A stretch of DNA of 64,000 nt from NCBI GenBank assembly GCA_963734435.1, contig CAVTHA010000003.1, forward strand, positions 1 through 64,000, given 5' to 3'. Within the stretch, counting starts at the first letter, position 1, and every line of letters begins with the position of its first letter. Below, one piece after another: positions 8,273-17,694 of the stretch. Under the pieces are notes generated by a model. It worked only from the letters and a program-made list of their open reading frames with translations. It was not told the DNA's origin and made no database searches. Source of the stretch: Bog-756 sp963734435 (GTDB lineage: Bacteria > Actinomycetota > Acidimicrobiia > Acidimicrobiales > RAAP-2). The translations under genes were made by a program, and so were the position numbers.

Positions 8273-8342
8273 CCGACTCCGGCCTCGAGGGCGGAGTCGG
8301 CCCGGCCGGCGCTGCCCCGGGCCAGGTGGCCCGGCCCGGGGC
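8273..8342. terminator. Two perfect GC hairpins between convergent genes
   Basis: Two stem-loops lie back to back. The first has a 9-bp perfect stem (CCGACTCCG at 8273-8281 with CGGAGTCGG at 8292-8300). The second has a 10-bp perfect stem (GCCCCGGGCC at 8314-8323 with GGCCCGGGGC at 8333-8342). They fill the gap between the thiolase operon (+) and the phosphoesterase gene (-), so a two-way terminator is likely. There is no T tract, as is common in high-GC actinobacteria. Confidence 0.7.
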
Positions 8343-8353
8343 GCACCAGAAGC

Positions 8354-9779
8354 TCAGTCCGGTGACCGGTCCCCGAACCGGTTGAAGACGTCGTGGCCGA
8401 AGGGAGCCAAGCCGGGGGCGGCGGCAAATCCCAGATGGCCGAAGCCGTCGCTCCCACCGGTGGTCAACCCGAGCAGGTCCTCGTAGCTGCGGAGGGCCGA
8501 GTAGTGGTTGTAGGAGCCCGTGGTGTCCTCGGTGCCCGGCACGATGAACCGGGGGTTGAGCACCAGGGCGCCGACCTTTCCCCCACCCGGGGCTTGGTTG
8601 GTGGTGTCGGTCGACGACGGGTCACCCGGGGCCACGGTGTTCGGCCCCGGCTGCTCGTAGCAGCAAGAGCTCCCCGCCGGAGGATCACCGGCGACCGTCT
8701 CGGCCTCGTCGAATGTGATCATCACCAGCATGTCGCCCTGCTGGTAGGCGGGCGAGTCCAGGATGGTCGGCATCCAATGCTGTAGCCAGGCGTCGACGGC
8801 AACCAGGCCACCAGCGTGGGTCCCGTCGTCGTTGAGCCCGACGCAGGGATTGTCATGCCCGTCGTCGCAGGTGTTGGGCGTGATGAACCCGAACGCCGGT
8901 GTGGTGGCGCTGCTCGACAGGTCGCGGACCAGGTGGCCGGTGGACGAGGGGATGCCATTGGCCTGCAGACCCCCGAGCGGGACCTCGTTGGCGTTGCACA
9001 GGGCCTGGTCGTCGATGATGGAGTGGAAGTAGATGAACGGGTTGTGCCGGTTGGCGTACTGATCGGTCGGTGTCGCCCCCTCCGCCGCGTCGACGCCCCC
9101 GACTGTCGGATGGGCGCAGTCGGTCCCGCCATTCGGGTCGGGCGTGCCACCGTCACGGACCGGGTCGTTCCCCATGTCCCCGGCGTACTCGCGCCACGCC
9201 GCCACATGGGTGCCCGGATTGGGCGGCCGCTTGGCGTCGAGCTGATCGGCGATGGTCGGGGCACCATGGCTTGTCGACGTGGGCGCGGGGTAGATGCAGC
9301 CGTCACCATCGACCTGGCCCGGATTGGTGGCGGGGAACGGGTCGTCCGTGCCCGGGGACACGTTCACGTAGACAGTGCCCGAGCTCACCGAGCAGTCGGC
9401 CTTGGTCAATTTGGTCGGAGCTTGGCCGGAAACCTGCCCGATGTAGTTGGGAAGGCTGTTGTGGCCCGTGCCGTAGTAGTTGTCGATCAGCACGCCCTCA
9501 TGGCGGAGCGTGCCGTTGAGGTAGGTGGCCGGAGAGCCGGGCCCCCAGGTGGCGGAGAAGCCTTCGTTCTCCATGTCGACCACCAGGATGTGACGGATCG
9601 CTCCCGGCGGTCAGCGCGGCGCGGACCGGTTGGTCCGGTGGGGGACCTTCCCCCCAGCCGGCCGTCGGCGGTGATTGACCGGCGCCGGCCATGGCCATCG
9701 GCAGCAGGGCCCCGGTGACGACGATGACGGCGGCCACGGCCAGAAGTGGCCGGGGCACGTGACGACGTGTTCGGAACAT
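8354..9779 (-). pseudogene. Secreted phosphoesterase (PF04185-like), frameshifted after the signal peptide
   Basis: The N-terminus (ATG 9779, AAAGGAG upstream) is a signal peptide, MFRTRRHVPRPLLAVAAVIV and onward to AMAGAG. The conserved enzyme continues in another frame from IRHILVVDMENEGFSATWG onward. One extra base near 9601-9606 separates the two, since deleting it restores TAGAIRHILVV. The body has the acid-phosphatase/phospholipase-C-like pattern: DMENEG, NYYGTGHNSLPNYIG, WREYAGDMGND, HNPFIYFHSI, ITFDEAE and YNHYSALRSYEDLLGL. It is a paralogue of the gene at 10736-11980, from which it is separated by a DUF1275 gene. As read, no secreted enzyme would be made; a sequencing error is possible. 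Confidence 0.7.
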
Positions 9780-9965
9780 ACGGGTCTCCTTTCGGTGGAC
9801 GATGCAGTGCCGTCATTCCCCGACAGATGAACGGCGGGCGAATGAGCCGTTGCGCGGCGGTAATTTCTTGCCGACGGTTGTGAAAATCCCCACGCCGGGC
9901 ACCCGCTTGTCACCGAGGGCGATGGTTGGTAGCAATCCGGCACACCTGATACCCCGGAGGCCCCA

Positions 9966-10712
9966 ATGCTGACCACCGTGACCGAGGCCTGGCAGACGCT
10001 GCTCCCACCCGCCGACGATCGCCACGGTCCCCTGTCGAGACTGCTGTTGGTCCTCACGGTGGTGACCGGACTGGTCGACGCCTTCAGCTACCTGGCGCTC
10101 GGTCATGTGTTCGTGGCCAACATGACCGGCAATGTGGTGTTCCTCGGCTTGGCGCTGGCCGGCGCCAAGGGCTTCTCGGTGGGCGTCCATGTCGTCGCCC
10201 TGGCGTCGTTCTCACTCGGAGCGGTGGCCAGTGGCCGGCTGGTGACCCGGCTAGGGAACCGGCGGGGCCGGGCCCTGGCGGTGGCGGCCGCATGCGAGTC
10301 GGCCTTGGTGGCCACGGCATGGGCCATCGGGGCCGGAGTCGGAGACCCGGGCTCAGGCGCCACCCGCTACCTGCTGGTGTTGCTGCTCGCCGTCACCGGG
10401 GGCCTGCAGACCGGCACCGCGCGCTGGCTGGCCGTGCCCGACCTCATCACCACCGTTCTCACCCGGACGATCGCCGGTGCCGCCTTCGACAGTCGCCTGG
10501 CCGGGGGGAGCAACTCCCATGTCGGGCGCCGGGGCCTGATGGTGGTGGCCATGTTCCTCGGTGCTCTGGCCGGCGCATCCCTGGTGCTGCACGTGAGCAG
10601 GTCACTGGCCCTGTTGGCGCCATTGGCGCTGCTGGTGGTGGTGATGCTCAGTGCCGGGAGGCTGGCGCGCCGGCGCCCCGCCTGGGACCGGCCCAATAGA
10701 GCAGTGGCATGA
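9966..10712 (+). CDS. DUF1275 (YoaK-like) membrane protein
   Basis: A 248-residue inner-membrane protein with about six hydrophobic segments. The family signature is at the N-terminus: LTVVTGLVDAFSYLALGHVF followed by NMTGNVVFLGLAL, and later GLQTGTARWLAVPDLITTVL with the TR/TI pair. ATG 9966 has GGAGG 7 bases upstream. DUF1275 proteins have no established role. It sits between two paralogous phosphoesterases on the opposite strand. A clear paralogue lies at 63071-63802, and both share the NMTGNVVFLG motif. Confidence 0.85.
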   Translation: MLTTVTEAWQTLLPPADDRHGPLSRLLLVLTVVTGLVDAFSYLALGHVFVANMTGNVVFLGLALAGAKGFSVGVHVVALASFSLGAVASGRLVTRLGNRRGRALAVAAACESALVATAWAIGAGVGDPGSGATRYLLVLLLAVTGGLQTGTARWLAVPDLITTVLTRTIAGAAFDSRLAGGSNSHVGRRGLMVVAMFLGALAGASLVLHVSRSLALLAPLALLVVVMLSAGRLARRRPAWDRPNRAVA

Positions 10713-10735
10713 CCCTTCCTTCGAGCCGGCCCGGA

Positions 10736-11980
10736 TCAGCCTCCGGTGAAGACGTCCTTCCCGAAGACGGCGCTGACCGTCTTGGCCTGGCCCAGTCGGG
10801 GAAGGCCGAAGATGTCCTCGATGGTGGCGAGGGTGGAGTAGTGGTTGTAGGGAACGGCACTGGTGGTATGGCCGGCGATGAACGGCGAGAGCGCCACCGA
10901 GCCGACGCGGCCCCCGCCGGGCCCGGTGATCCCGGGGCTGGGGGAGGCGGGCCCCGGCGTCTCGTGGCAGCAGGCGTTGGCGTCGCCGGAGTCCGCCTCG
11001 TCGAAGGTCACCTCGAGGAGCCCGTCCTGCTGGTAGGCGGGCGAGCTGGTGATCAGCGGCACCCAGGTCTGGAGGAAGGCGTCGACGTTGGTCAGCGCCG
11101 AGGAGCTGGCCGGCTGGTTGACGCAGGGTGCGTCGTGGCCGTCGTTGCACAGGTTGGGAACGATCACGCTGAGGTTAGGCGTGGTCGAGACCGACTTGAG
11201 ATCGGTGGCCAGGGCGGTGGTGCCGGCGGGGACTCCGGCCCGGAGGGAACCAGTCGGCGAGCCGAGTGGCACCACGTGACTGTCGCACCGGGTGGTGTCG
11301 TCGATGATCGAGTGGAAGTAGACGAAGGGGTCATGACGGGTGGCGTACCCGTCGCCGGCCACCGCCCGTTGGGTGGGGTCCGGCTCGCCGACCGGAGGAT
11401 GGGCGCACACGGCTGCCTCCCGAGACGGGAGGTTTCCCATGTCCTCCATGTAGCCCTTCCAGGTGTGGTGGGTGCTGTCGAGCTGGTCGGCGACCGTCTG
11501 CACCGACCGAGGGAAGACGCAACCCGACCCCGAGATCTGGCCGTCTGCCCCGACGGTGGCCGTGGACGGGAAGTCGACGAAGGTCTGGCAGTCAGCCTGG
11601 TTCAGCGGGTTGGGGGCCTGGCCCGAGACGAGGGCGATGTAGTTGTCGTTGGAGAGGTGCCCGATGGCGTAGTAGTTGGTGAGCAGGGCGCCTTCCGCCG
11701 GCAGGGTCGAGGCGAGGTAGGGATCGTCGGCCGGGCTACCGAACGTGGCGTCGTAGCCCTGGTTCTCGAGCACGATGAGAAACACGTGATGTATGCGGCT
11801 GAGGTCGGTGTTTCCCGTCGCCGTCGGGCGGGTGGTGGGCGACGTCGACCCCGGTGCTCCGCTCCCGGGACTGCAGGCCGCCGCCAGCAGGACCAGACAG
11901 CCGACCAGCGCCGCGGTCCGAACCGGGCGGCGGCGGCGTGGCCGACCGGGTCGGTCCCTGGGGGATGGATGGGCGACCAT
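10736..11980 (-). CDS. Phosphoesterase lipoprotein (PF04185-like)
   Basis: A 414-residue exported protein. An arginine-rich n-region and hydrophobic stretch end in the lipobox LLAAAC, so it should be a membrane-anchored lipoprotein. The catalytic family pattern follows: HHVFLIVLENQGYDATFG, NYYAIGHLSNDNYIALVSGQ, HDPFVYFHSIIDD, VTFDEADSGD and PYNHYSTLATIEDIFGL. This matches acid phosphatase/phospholipase-C-like phosphoesterases that act outside the cell. A likely role is phosphate release from organic phosphates (inference). No clear ribosome site precedes ATG 11980, and a GTG start a little downstream is possible. Intact paralogue of 8354-9779. Confidence 0.8.
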   Translation of the reverse strand: MVAHPSPRDRPGRPRRRRPVRTAALVGCLVLLAAACSPGSGAPGSTSPTTRPTATGNTDLSRIHHVFLIVLENQGYDATFGSPADDPYLASTLPAEGALLTNYYAIGHLSNDNYIALVSGQAPNPLNQADCQTFVDFPSTATVGADGQISGSGCVFPRSVQTVADQLDSTHHTWKGYMEDMGNLPSREAAVCAHPPVGEPDPTQRAVAGDGYATRHDPFVYFHSIIDDTTRCDSHVVPLGSPTGSLRAGVPAGTTALATDLKSVSTTPNLSVIVPNLCNDGHDAPCVNQPASSSALTNVDAFLQTWVPLITSSPAYQQDGLLEVTFDEADSGDANACCHETPGPASPSPGITGPGGGRVGSVALSPFIAGHTTSAVPYNHYSTLATIEDIFGLPRLGQAKTVSAVFGKDVFTGG

Positions 11981-12110
11981 GGGAGAGTTCTACTCGACCG
12001 GCCGCGGTGCTGGCCTCAACTGGTCGCCGGGGACCGCCCAGCCCGTGCCCGGCGCCCGACCGGGGGGCCGGTACACTCGGGCTGGTTCGCCGAGCGTCCG
12101 GAGGCATCAG

Positions 12111-12308
12111 GTGAAGGTTGTGGTCGACTACGACGAGTGTGCCAGCAACGCCGTCTGCATGGGCATCGCCCCCGAGGTGTTCGAGGTGCGCGACGACGGG
12201 TTCCTCTATGTGCTGGACGAGCATCCCGGCGAGGACCTGCATGAACGGGTCCGCCAGGCGGCCAACGGCTGCCCGACCGGCGCCATCACCATCGTCGAAG
12301 ACGAGTAA
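12111..12308 (+). CDS. 3Fe-4S ferredoxin
   Basis: A 65-residue ferredoxin starting at GTG 12111 with GGAGG 6 bases upstream. Cysteines are spaced C-x5-C (CASNAVC) near the N-terminus with a final CP (NGCPTGAI) near the C-terminus. The middle position that would hold a fourth Cys is not Cys, so a 3Fe-4S cluster is expected. Ferredoxins of this type usually pass electrons to cytochromes P450; no P450 gene is in the window. gltX starts 8 bases after its stop. Confidence 0.9.
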   Translation: MKVVVDYDECASNAVCMGIAPEVFEVRDDGFLYVLDEHPGEDLHERVRQAANGCPTGAITIVEDE

Positions 12309-12315
12309 CCGGGGA

Positions 12316-13797
12316 GTGGCCCGGGACGCTCCGAGGGTTCGTTTCGCTCCATCTCCCACGGGCTACTTCCATGTCGGGAGTGCCCGTACCGCCCTGTTCA
12401 ACTGGCTGGTGGCCCGCCAGTCGGGCGGTTCGTTCATTCTCCGCATCGAGGACACCGACGCCGAGCGGAACCGGGAGGAGTGGGTCGAGGGGATCACGTC
12501 CGCCCTCCACTGGCTCGGGATGGACCCCGATGAAGGCCCGTTCCGGCAGTCGGCCCGTGGCCCGCGCTACGCCCAGGCCGTGGATGCCCTGTGGGATGCC
12601 GGGCTTCTCTACGCGTGCGATTGCACCCGGGAGGAGATCGACGCCCGCAACCGGGCGGCCGGGATCCTGACCCCAGGGTATGACGGCCATTGCCGGTCCC
12701 GCTGTCTGCCGCGGCAGGGCGCCGCCCTTCGGTTCCGCACCCCCGACGAGGGGACGACCACGGTCGAAGACGTGGTCCGGGGCCCGGTCGAGTTTCCGAG
12801 GGCGTCGATGGACGACTTCGTGGCGGTCAAGGCCAACGGCGCCCCACTGTTCGTGCTGGCCAATGTGGTCGACGACATCGACACGGCCATCACCCATGTG
12901 ATCCGCGGCGAGGACCTGCTCCCCACGACGCCGAGAGGCATCCTGGTATGGGAGGCACTGCGGTCGATCGGGTGGAAGACCGACGGCTCGTACCGCGGCG
13001 AGCAGGTCCCGGTGCCCCCGCTGCCGGTCTTCGCCCATCTGCCCATGCTGGTCAACGAGCAGCGAAAGAAACTGTCCAAGCGGCGCGATCCGGTCAGGGT
13101 CGAGTCCTACCGAGACGAAGGGTTCCTGCCCGAGGCCATGCTCAACTACCTGGGCCTGCTCGGGTGGAGTCCCCCCGGTGGCGAGGAGATGTTCACCATC
13201 GGCCAGATGGTCGAGTGGTTCCGGCTCGAGGACGTGAACCATTCCCCGGCCTTCTTCGACGTGGCGAAGCTCACCCATCTGAACGGGGAGTACATCAGGG
13301 CCCTGCCCCTCGATGGCTTCATCGAGGCCTGCCGGCCCTGGGTGACCGGGGATCGGGCACCGTGGCCGGCGGCCAATTTCGACGAGAAGCAGTTCGCAGC
13401 CATGGCACCGTTGGTACAGGAGCGGGTGGCCACCCTCGCCGAGGTCCCGGCCATGGTCGATTTCATCTTTCTCGACGAGCCGGTCGTCGACGAGGACGCC
13501 TGGGCCAAGGTCATCACCCAGGACGAGGGGGGCCCGGCCATCCTGTCGGAGGCGGTCGGTGCCTTCACCGGACTGGCCGCCGATTGGACCCGGGACGCCC
13601 TCTATGCGGCGACCCAGGCCATCGGCGAGCGGCTGGGACGGAAGCTGAACAAGGCCCAGGCACCGATCCGGGTGGCCGTCACCGGACGCCGGGTAGGCCC
13701 GCCGCTGTTCGAAGCGCTCGAAGTCATGGGTCAGGACCGGGTGCTCGCCCGGCTCACCGCCGCCCGGGCTCGGGCCACGGCCGAACTGCAGCCATGA
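12316..13797 (+). CDS. gltX: Glutamyl-tRNA synthetase
   Basis: Class I aminoacyl-tRNA synthetase charging tRNA-Glu. The HIGH-type motif is HVGS in FAPSPTGYFHVGSARTALF, the KMSKS-type motif is KKLSKRRDP, and EDTDAERN and the GEDLL loop are in place. The length of 493 residues is normal. I chose GTG at 12316 because conserved sequence begins 8 residues later; the longer frame upstream is only open by chance through the ferredoxin gene. It follows the ferredoxin gene by 8 bases. tRNA-Gln and tRNA-Glu genes lie about 5 kb downstream, a common grouping in actinobacteria. Confidence 0.95.
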   Translation: MARDAPRVRFAPSPTGYFHVGSARTALFNWLVARQSGGSFILRIEDTDAERNREEWVEGITSALHWLGMDPDEGPFRQSARGPRYAQAVDALWDAGLLYACDCTREEIDARNRAAGILTPGYDGHCRSRCLPRQGAALRFRTPDEGTTTVEDVVRGPVEFPRASMDDFVAVKANGAPLFVLANVVDDIDTAITHVIRGEDLLPTTPRGILVWEALRSIGWKTDGSYRGEQVPVPPLPVFAHLPMLVNEQRKKLSKRRDPVRVESYRDEGFLPEAMLNYLGLLGWSPPGGEEMFTIGQMVEWFRLEDVNHSPAFFDVAKLTHLNGEYIRALPLDGFIEACRPWVTGDRAPWPAANFDEKQFAAMAPLVQERVATLAEVPAMVDFIFLDEPVVDEDAWAKVITQDEGGPAILSEAVGAFTGLAADWTRDALYAATQAIGERLGRKLNKAQAPIRVAVTGRRVGPPLFEALEVMGQDRVLARLTAARARATAELQP

Positions 13798-13850
13798 CGG
13801 TTCGACCGATGCTCCGCCCGCGGCGATCGCACGTCGGCGCGTCCTGAGAC

Positions 13851-14498
13851 GTGGGGGTGCTCGCCACGCTGACCGGTCTCCGGCTGGTGCGGTTCATCCT
13901 GAAGCTGGTGGTCCTGGTGGTGACGGTGGCGGTCGTATACCTGCTGGTGACGGCGGTCCAGGTGTGGCTGACCGGCCGGCGTTACGAGCCACGCCTGGCC
14001 GGTGCGATCGTGGTGATGGGCGCCGCCCAGTACAACGGGGTTCCGTCGCCCGATCTGAGCTCGCGGCTCGACGAAGCCGAGCTCTTGTGGCGCCAGCACT
14101 ATGCCGCCACCATCATGGTGACCGGCTCGAGGGAGCGGGGTGACCAGTTCACCGAAGCCGAGGCGTCGGCCCATTACCTCATCGATGCCGGCATCCCGGG
14201 CCGCGACATCCGCGAGTCGGGCGGAAGCGACTCGTGGCAGAACCTGTCCCTCGCCGCTCCTACCATCGTGGCCGGCGGGAACAGCACCGTGCTCATCGTG
14301 ACCGATCGGTTCCACGAGGACCGGAGCCTGGCCATTGCGTCCTCGGTGGGGCTGACCCCGTACCCCACGCCCACCCGGAGCTCGCCGATCACTGGTTGGG
14401 CCTCCTTTCCCTACTACTTCAAGGAGACGGTCGGTGTGGCCCTGGGGCGGATCATCGGGTTCGAGCACTTGAGCTCGTTGCACTCGTCGCTGGGATAG
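13851..14498 (+). CDS. YdcF/SanA-like DUF218 membrane-anchored protein
   Basis: A 215-residue protein. An N-terminal membrane segment (about residues 14-36, FILKLVVLVVTVAVVYLLV) precedes a DUF218 domain: AGAIVVMGAAQYNG, SSRLDEAELLW, IMVTGSRERGD, EAEASAHYLIDAGIP, SWQNLSLAAP, LIVTDRFHEDRS. DUF218 proteins such as ElyC/SanA affect envelope precursor metabolism, but the biochemical role is unsettled. The start is GTG 13851; a second GTG six bases on is also possible. The PMH-like gene follows 8 bases after the stop, so the two may be co-transcribed. Confidence 0.8.
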   Translation: MGVLATLTGLRLVRFILKLVVLVVTVAVVYLLVTAVQVWLTGRRYEPRLAGAIVVMGAAQYNGVPSPDLSSRLDEAELLWRQHYAATIMVTGSRERGDQFTEAEASAHYLIDAGIPGRDIRESGGSDSWQNLSLAAPTIVAGGNSTVLIVTDRFHEDRSLAIASSVGLTPYPTPTRSSPITGWASFPYYFKETVGVALGRIIGFEHLSSLHSSLG

Positions 14499-14506
14499 CA
14501 AGCACC

Positions 14507-16072
14507 ATGTCCGCCGACCGCAACGTTCTGTTCGTGACCGTCGACCAGTGGCGAGGTGACAGCCTCTCGGCACTGGGCCACCCCATGCTGTCGACGCCGA
14601 CCCTCGACCGGCTGGCCGAAACGGGCACCCTCTTCGCCAACCACTGGGCCAACGCCGCGCCGTGTGGGCCGTCTCGCGCCTGTCTCTACACGGGCACCTA
14701 TCTCCACCACAACCGATCGGTCAACAACGGGACCCCGCTCGACGACCGGTTCACCAACGTGGCCCGGCTGGCCCGGGAAGCCGGCTATGACCCGGTCCTC
14801 TTCGGTTACACCGACACCAGCCTCGATCCCCGCACGCTGCCTGCCGACGACCGGCGGCTCCGCTCCTACGAGGAGGTTCTGCCGGGCTTCCGGCCTGTCC
14901 TCCACGAGCCCTGGGAAGGTGGCAGCCGGCAGTGGGGACGGTGGTTGGCGGGGCAAGGCGTCGACGTGCCGCCCAACCCTCATGACCTCTACCAGCCAAT
15001 CCCGGGTTTCCCGGGAGCCGCGACGCACGGTTCGACCTGGGCGCCGGCCCGGTTCTCCCCCGAGCAGTCCGAGACGGCCTTCATGGTCGACGCCGTCATC
15101 GAGTGGCTAGAGGACCATGCCGACCGGCCCTACTTCGTCCATGCGTCGTTCATCCGGCCCCATCCGCCGCGCCGCAATCCCATCGGGTACCACGACCTCT
15201 ACGACGCCGAGGAAGTACCGCCCTTTGTCGGGGCCACGACCAAGGCGGAGGAGGCGGCCCGGCATCCACTCAATCAAGCGCTCATGTACCTGCCTCTGGC
15301 CGGCGCCCCCGAGGACGAACTCGAACGCCGCCAGATGCGGGCGACCTATCACGGTGCTCAGAAGGAGGTCGACGACCAGCTGGCTCGGCTGTTCGGCTAC
15401 CTCGAGAGCACCGGGTTGTCAGCCTCCACGCTGGTGGTGTTCACCAGCGACCACGGCGAGATGGGCGGCGACCACTGGCTGTTCGAGAAGCTCGGATACT
15501 GGGACGAGTCGTACCATGTGCCCCTCATCATCCGAGACCCGGATCCATCGGCCGTCGCCTCCCGAGGACGGGTCGTGCAGGCGTGCACCGAATCCGTTGA
15601 CATCCTCCCCACCATCTGCCAGTGGTTGGGGGTGGACATCCCTCCCCAGTGCGACGGCTTCGGGCTCCAGCCGTTCCTCACCGGCGAGGGCCTGCTCGAT
15701 GACGGTGCACCTGAGCATTGGCGCTCCGAAGCCCATTGGAGTTGGAACTTCTCGAACCCCGCCTCCCGAGCGGCCGAACGGTATTTCGGGCTTCCGATGG
15801 CTCAATGCCGGCTCGACGTTCAACGTGGTGCCACCGTGAAGTACGTGCAATTCGCGGCGGACGCCGCCGTCCTGCCGCCACTGCTCTTCGACCTGGCCAC
15901 CGACCCCGACCAACTGCACGACCTGGCGTCGGAAGAGAGCTCCGCCACGACAGGCTGGGCGGCGTCGGAGCGCTTGGCTCATTGGCGCCTGCGGAACGAG
16001 GACCGCACCTTGTCGGGAACCATGCTGACCTCCGCCGACGGCATGGTGGTGGGGCGCGACGAGTGGCGCTGA
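14507..16072 (+). CDS. Phosphonate monoester hydrolase / sulfatase-like enzyme
   Basis: A 521-residue alkaline-phosphatase-superfamily hydrolase. The active-site motif is PCGPSRACLYTG (Cys53, the formylglycine precursor) and metal ligands are seen in VDQWRGD and FTSDHGEMGGDHWLFEK. The N-terminal region closely resembles phosphonate monoester hydrolases (VDQWR, NHW, CGP[SA]RA, TGTYLHHNRSVNNGTPLD, GYTDTSLDPR) rather than ordinary arylsulfatases. Such enzymes hydrolyse phosphonate monoesters and phosphodiesters, often with sulfatase side activity. It converges on an operon that looks like phosphonate degradation, which supports that reading. ATG 14507 is preceded by a weak ribosome site. Confidence 0.75.
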   Translation: MSADRNVLFVTVDQWRGDSLSALGHPMLSTPTLDRLAETGTLFANHWANAAPCGPSRACLYTGTYLHHNRSVNNGTPLDDRFTNVARLAREAGYDPVLFGYTDTSLDPRTLPADDRRLRSYEEVLPGFRPVLHEPWEGGSRQWGRWLAGQGVDVPPNPHDLYQPIPGFPGAATHGSTWAPARFSPEQSETAFMVDAVIEWLEDHADRPYFVHASFIRPHPPRRNPIGYHDLYDAEEVPPFVGATTKAEEAARHPLNQALMYLPLAGAPEDELERRQMRATYHGAQKEVDDQLARLFGYLESTGLSASTLVVFTSDHGEMGGDHWLFEKLGYWDESYHVPLIIRDPDPSAVASRGRVVQACTESVDILPTICQWLGVDIPPQCDGFGLQPFLTGEGLLDDGAPEHWRSEAHWSWNFSNPASRAAERYFGLPMAQCRLDVQRGATVKYVQFAADAAVLPPLLFDLATDPDQLHDLASEESSATTGWAASERLAHWRLRNEDRTLSGTMLTSADGMVVGRDEWR

Positions 16073-16138
16073 CCGGGTCGGCTCGGGTCCCGGGGGACGA
16101 TCAGCGGCCACGGGCGATGCCGGCGGAAGGTGAGCTCG

Positions 16139-16963
16139 TCAGGCCGGAACGGCGCGGCCGGCCCCGACCACCGGGAACTGTCGGCCCGGATCATCGGCGG
16201 GCGTTGTCGCCACCTCGTCCACCTGTCCAGACCCCGTGACTTGGAGCACCTCGGCGCCCTCGGGGGCGTACTGAACGATGTAGGCCTTGCGCACCTGGTC
16301 GGTCACGTTGGGTCCGGTGCAGTGAGGGGTGAGCGAGGAGAACACCACGATGCCCCCTCGGCGGACCGGCACCGGCACGGTGTCCGGTGGATCTTCGAGG
16401 CAGACGAGCCCCACTTCGGTCGTCCAATGCGCCAGCGTGCCACGGCGGTGGATCCCGGGAACGACCCATGGACATCCGTTGTCCTCGTCGGCGTCGGTGA
16501 GCGCGATCCAGCACGTGAGGTACTGCTGGGGCTCGACGAAGGCGTACCCGTTGTCCTGGTGCCAAGGAAACGATGACTCGGCGTGGGGCTTCTTGTAGAC
16601 AGCTTGATCCCAGTAGAGCCGCACGTCGGGACCCACCAGATCGGCACACAGCTCGGTCAAGGGCGGCGAGCTGACGGTCCGACGGAGGACATCCGACTCG
16701 AGGACCAGATGGGTGCTGAAGGTGATCTCATCCGCCCGGGCGATGAAGAACGTACCTCCCTGTTCTCGTAGCCAGTCCTCTCGGCGGGCCTCGATTGGAT
16801 CGATGACGGCCACCAGTCGGTCGACCTCATCGGCGTCGAACGCGTCCTCGAAGAGGAAGTAGCCGTCTCGGTCGTAGGCGCCGGCTTGCCGATCACTGAC
16901 GGATCTGAACGGGCCCGTGGGGGGCGTCCACGTGAACTGACGGTTGAGCTCGTGGAGCCTCAC
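16139..16963 (-). CDS. PhyH-family Fe(II)/2-oxoglutarate dioxygenase
   Basis: A 274-residue phytanoyl-CoA-dioxygenase-like protein. Iron ligands are WHQDNG (HxD) and the distal His in TPHCTGPN; the 2-oxoglutarate Arg follows in VTDQVRKAY, giving the family pattern H-x4-N-x5-R. The GTG start at 16963 overlaps the HAD stop by 4 bases (GTGA) and has GAGG just upstream. PhyH proteins include PhnY, which hydroxylates 2-aminoethylphosphonate. Because its two upstream partners are phosphonate-type, hydroxylation of an aminophosphonate is the best guess. Last gene of a three-gene operon. Confidence 0.8.
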   Translation of the reverse strand: MRLHELNRQFTWTPPTGPFRSVSDRQAGAYDRDGYFLFEDAFDADEVDRLVAVIDPIEARREDWLREQGGTFFIARADEITFSTHLVLESDVLRRTVSSPPLTELCADLVGPDVRLYWDQAVYKKPHAESSFPWHQDNGYAFVEPQQYLTCWIALTDADEDNGCPWVVPGIHRRGTLAHWTTEVGLVCLEDPPDTVPVPVRRGGIVVFSSLTPHCTGPNVTDQVRKAYIVQYAPEGAEVLQVTGSGQVDEVATTPADDPGRQFPVVGAGRAVPA

Positions 16964-17694
16964 GGCTTCCTCAGACTCGAGTCGCCCGCTCGGGCGCGCC
17001 ACTCGTGTCTCGCTCCACCTTGGAGGAGCAGCGCCGGGAGGTCGGCTACCGACTCGATGAGGTGGGTATGGGGCACGGTCGCCAGCTCCGCTCGGGTGTG
17101 GGCGCCGTTGAGCACGCCCGCGACGATCGATGCCCCCGAACGGGTGCCCGCCACCAGATCGTTCGAGGTGTCGCCGACCACGGCCACTTCGGCGACGTCG
17201 TCGATCCGCAGCCGGAGCACGGCGGTCAGGATCATGTCCGGCCAGGGCCGACCCCGACCGGCGTCGACCGGCGAGAGAGCCAGGTCGACCATTCCCTGCC
17301 ACCCGAGGGTGGTGACGATCCGGTCGCGGGTGACCGGAGAGAACCCGGTGGTCAGGCAGAGGCGCATCCCCGCGTCCCGCAGCGTGGCGAATGCCTCTTC
17401 GGCACCGGCAACGGCCTCGATCTCTCCTCGTGCGACGGCCTGGTCGAAGGCGTGTTCGAAGGCATTGTTGGCTTGCTCGGCCCGGTGGCGGTCTCCTCGG
17501 AGCAGCTCGGTGAAGACGGCGAGCTTCGACTGGCCCATGGTGCGTCGGATGTACTCCTGCGGCTCGTGACGGAGGTCGCCGGCGGTGATGCCCACGGCGT
17601 CGAGTGCCTGCTGGAAGGCTTCTTCGACGGCGCCGGTGTCGGCCACAGTCGTTCCCGCCATGTCGAGGGCGACCATGCGGATCGGTGGCGTCAT
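16960..17694 (-). CDS. Phosphonatase-like HAD hydrolase (PhnX-related)
   Basis: A 244-residue HAD-superfamily enzyme. The nucleophile motif DMAGTT corresponds to the D-x-AGT loop of phosphonoacetaldehyde hydrolase. The following TMGQSKLAVFTEL keeps the MGxxK segment, whose Lys forms the Schiff base in true phosphonatase. Later motifs are LTTGFSP and VAVVGDTSNDL. It resembles the phosphonatase-like family known to occur beside a special FAD oxidoreductase, which is exactly its neighbour here. Expected reaction: C-P bond cleavage in an aldehyde-bearing phosphonate. ATG 17694 overlaps the upstream stop (ATGA) and its own stop overlaps the next GTG. Confidence 0.82.
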   Translation of the reverse strand: MTPPIRMVALDMAGTTVADTGAVEEAFQQALDAVGITAGDLRHEPQEYIRRTMGQSKLAVFTELLRGDRHRAEQANNAFEHAFDQAVARGEIEAVAGAEEAFATLRDAGMRLCLTTGFSPVTRDRIVTTLGWQGMVDLALSPVDAGRGRPWPDMILTAVLRLRIDDVAEVAVVGDTSNDLVAGTRSGASIVAGVLNGAHTRAELATVPHTHLIESVADLPALLLQGGARHEWRARAGDSSLRKP

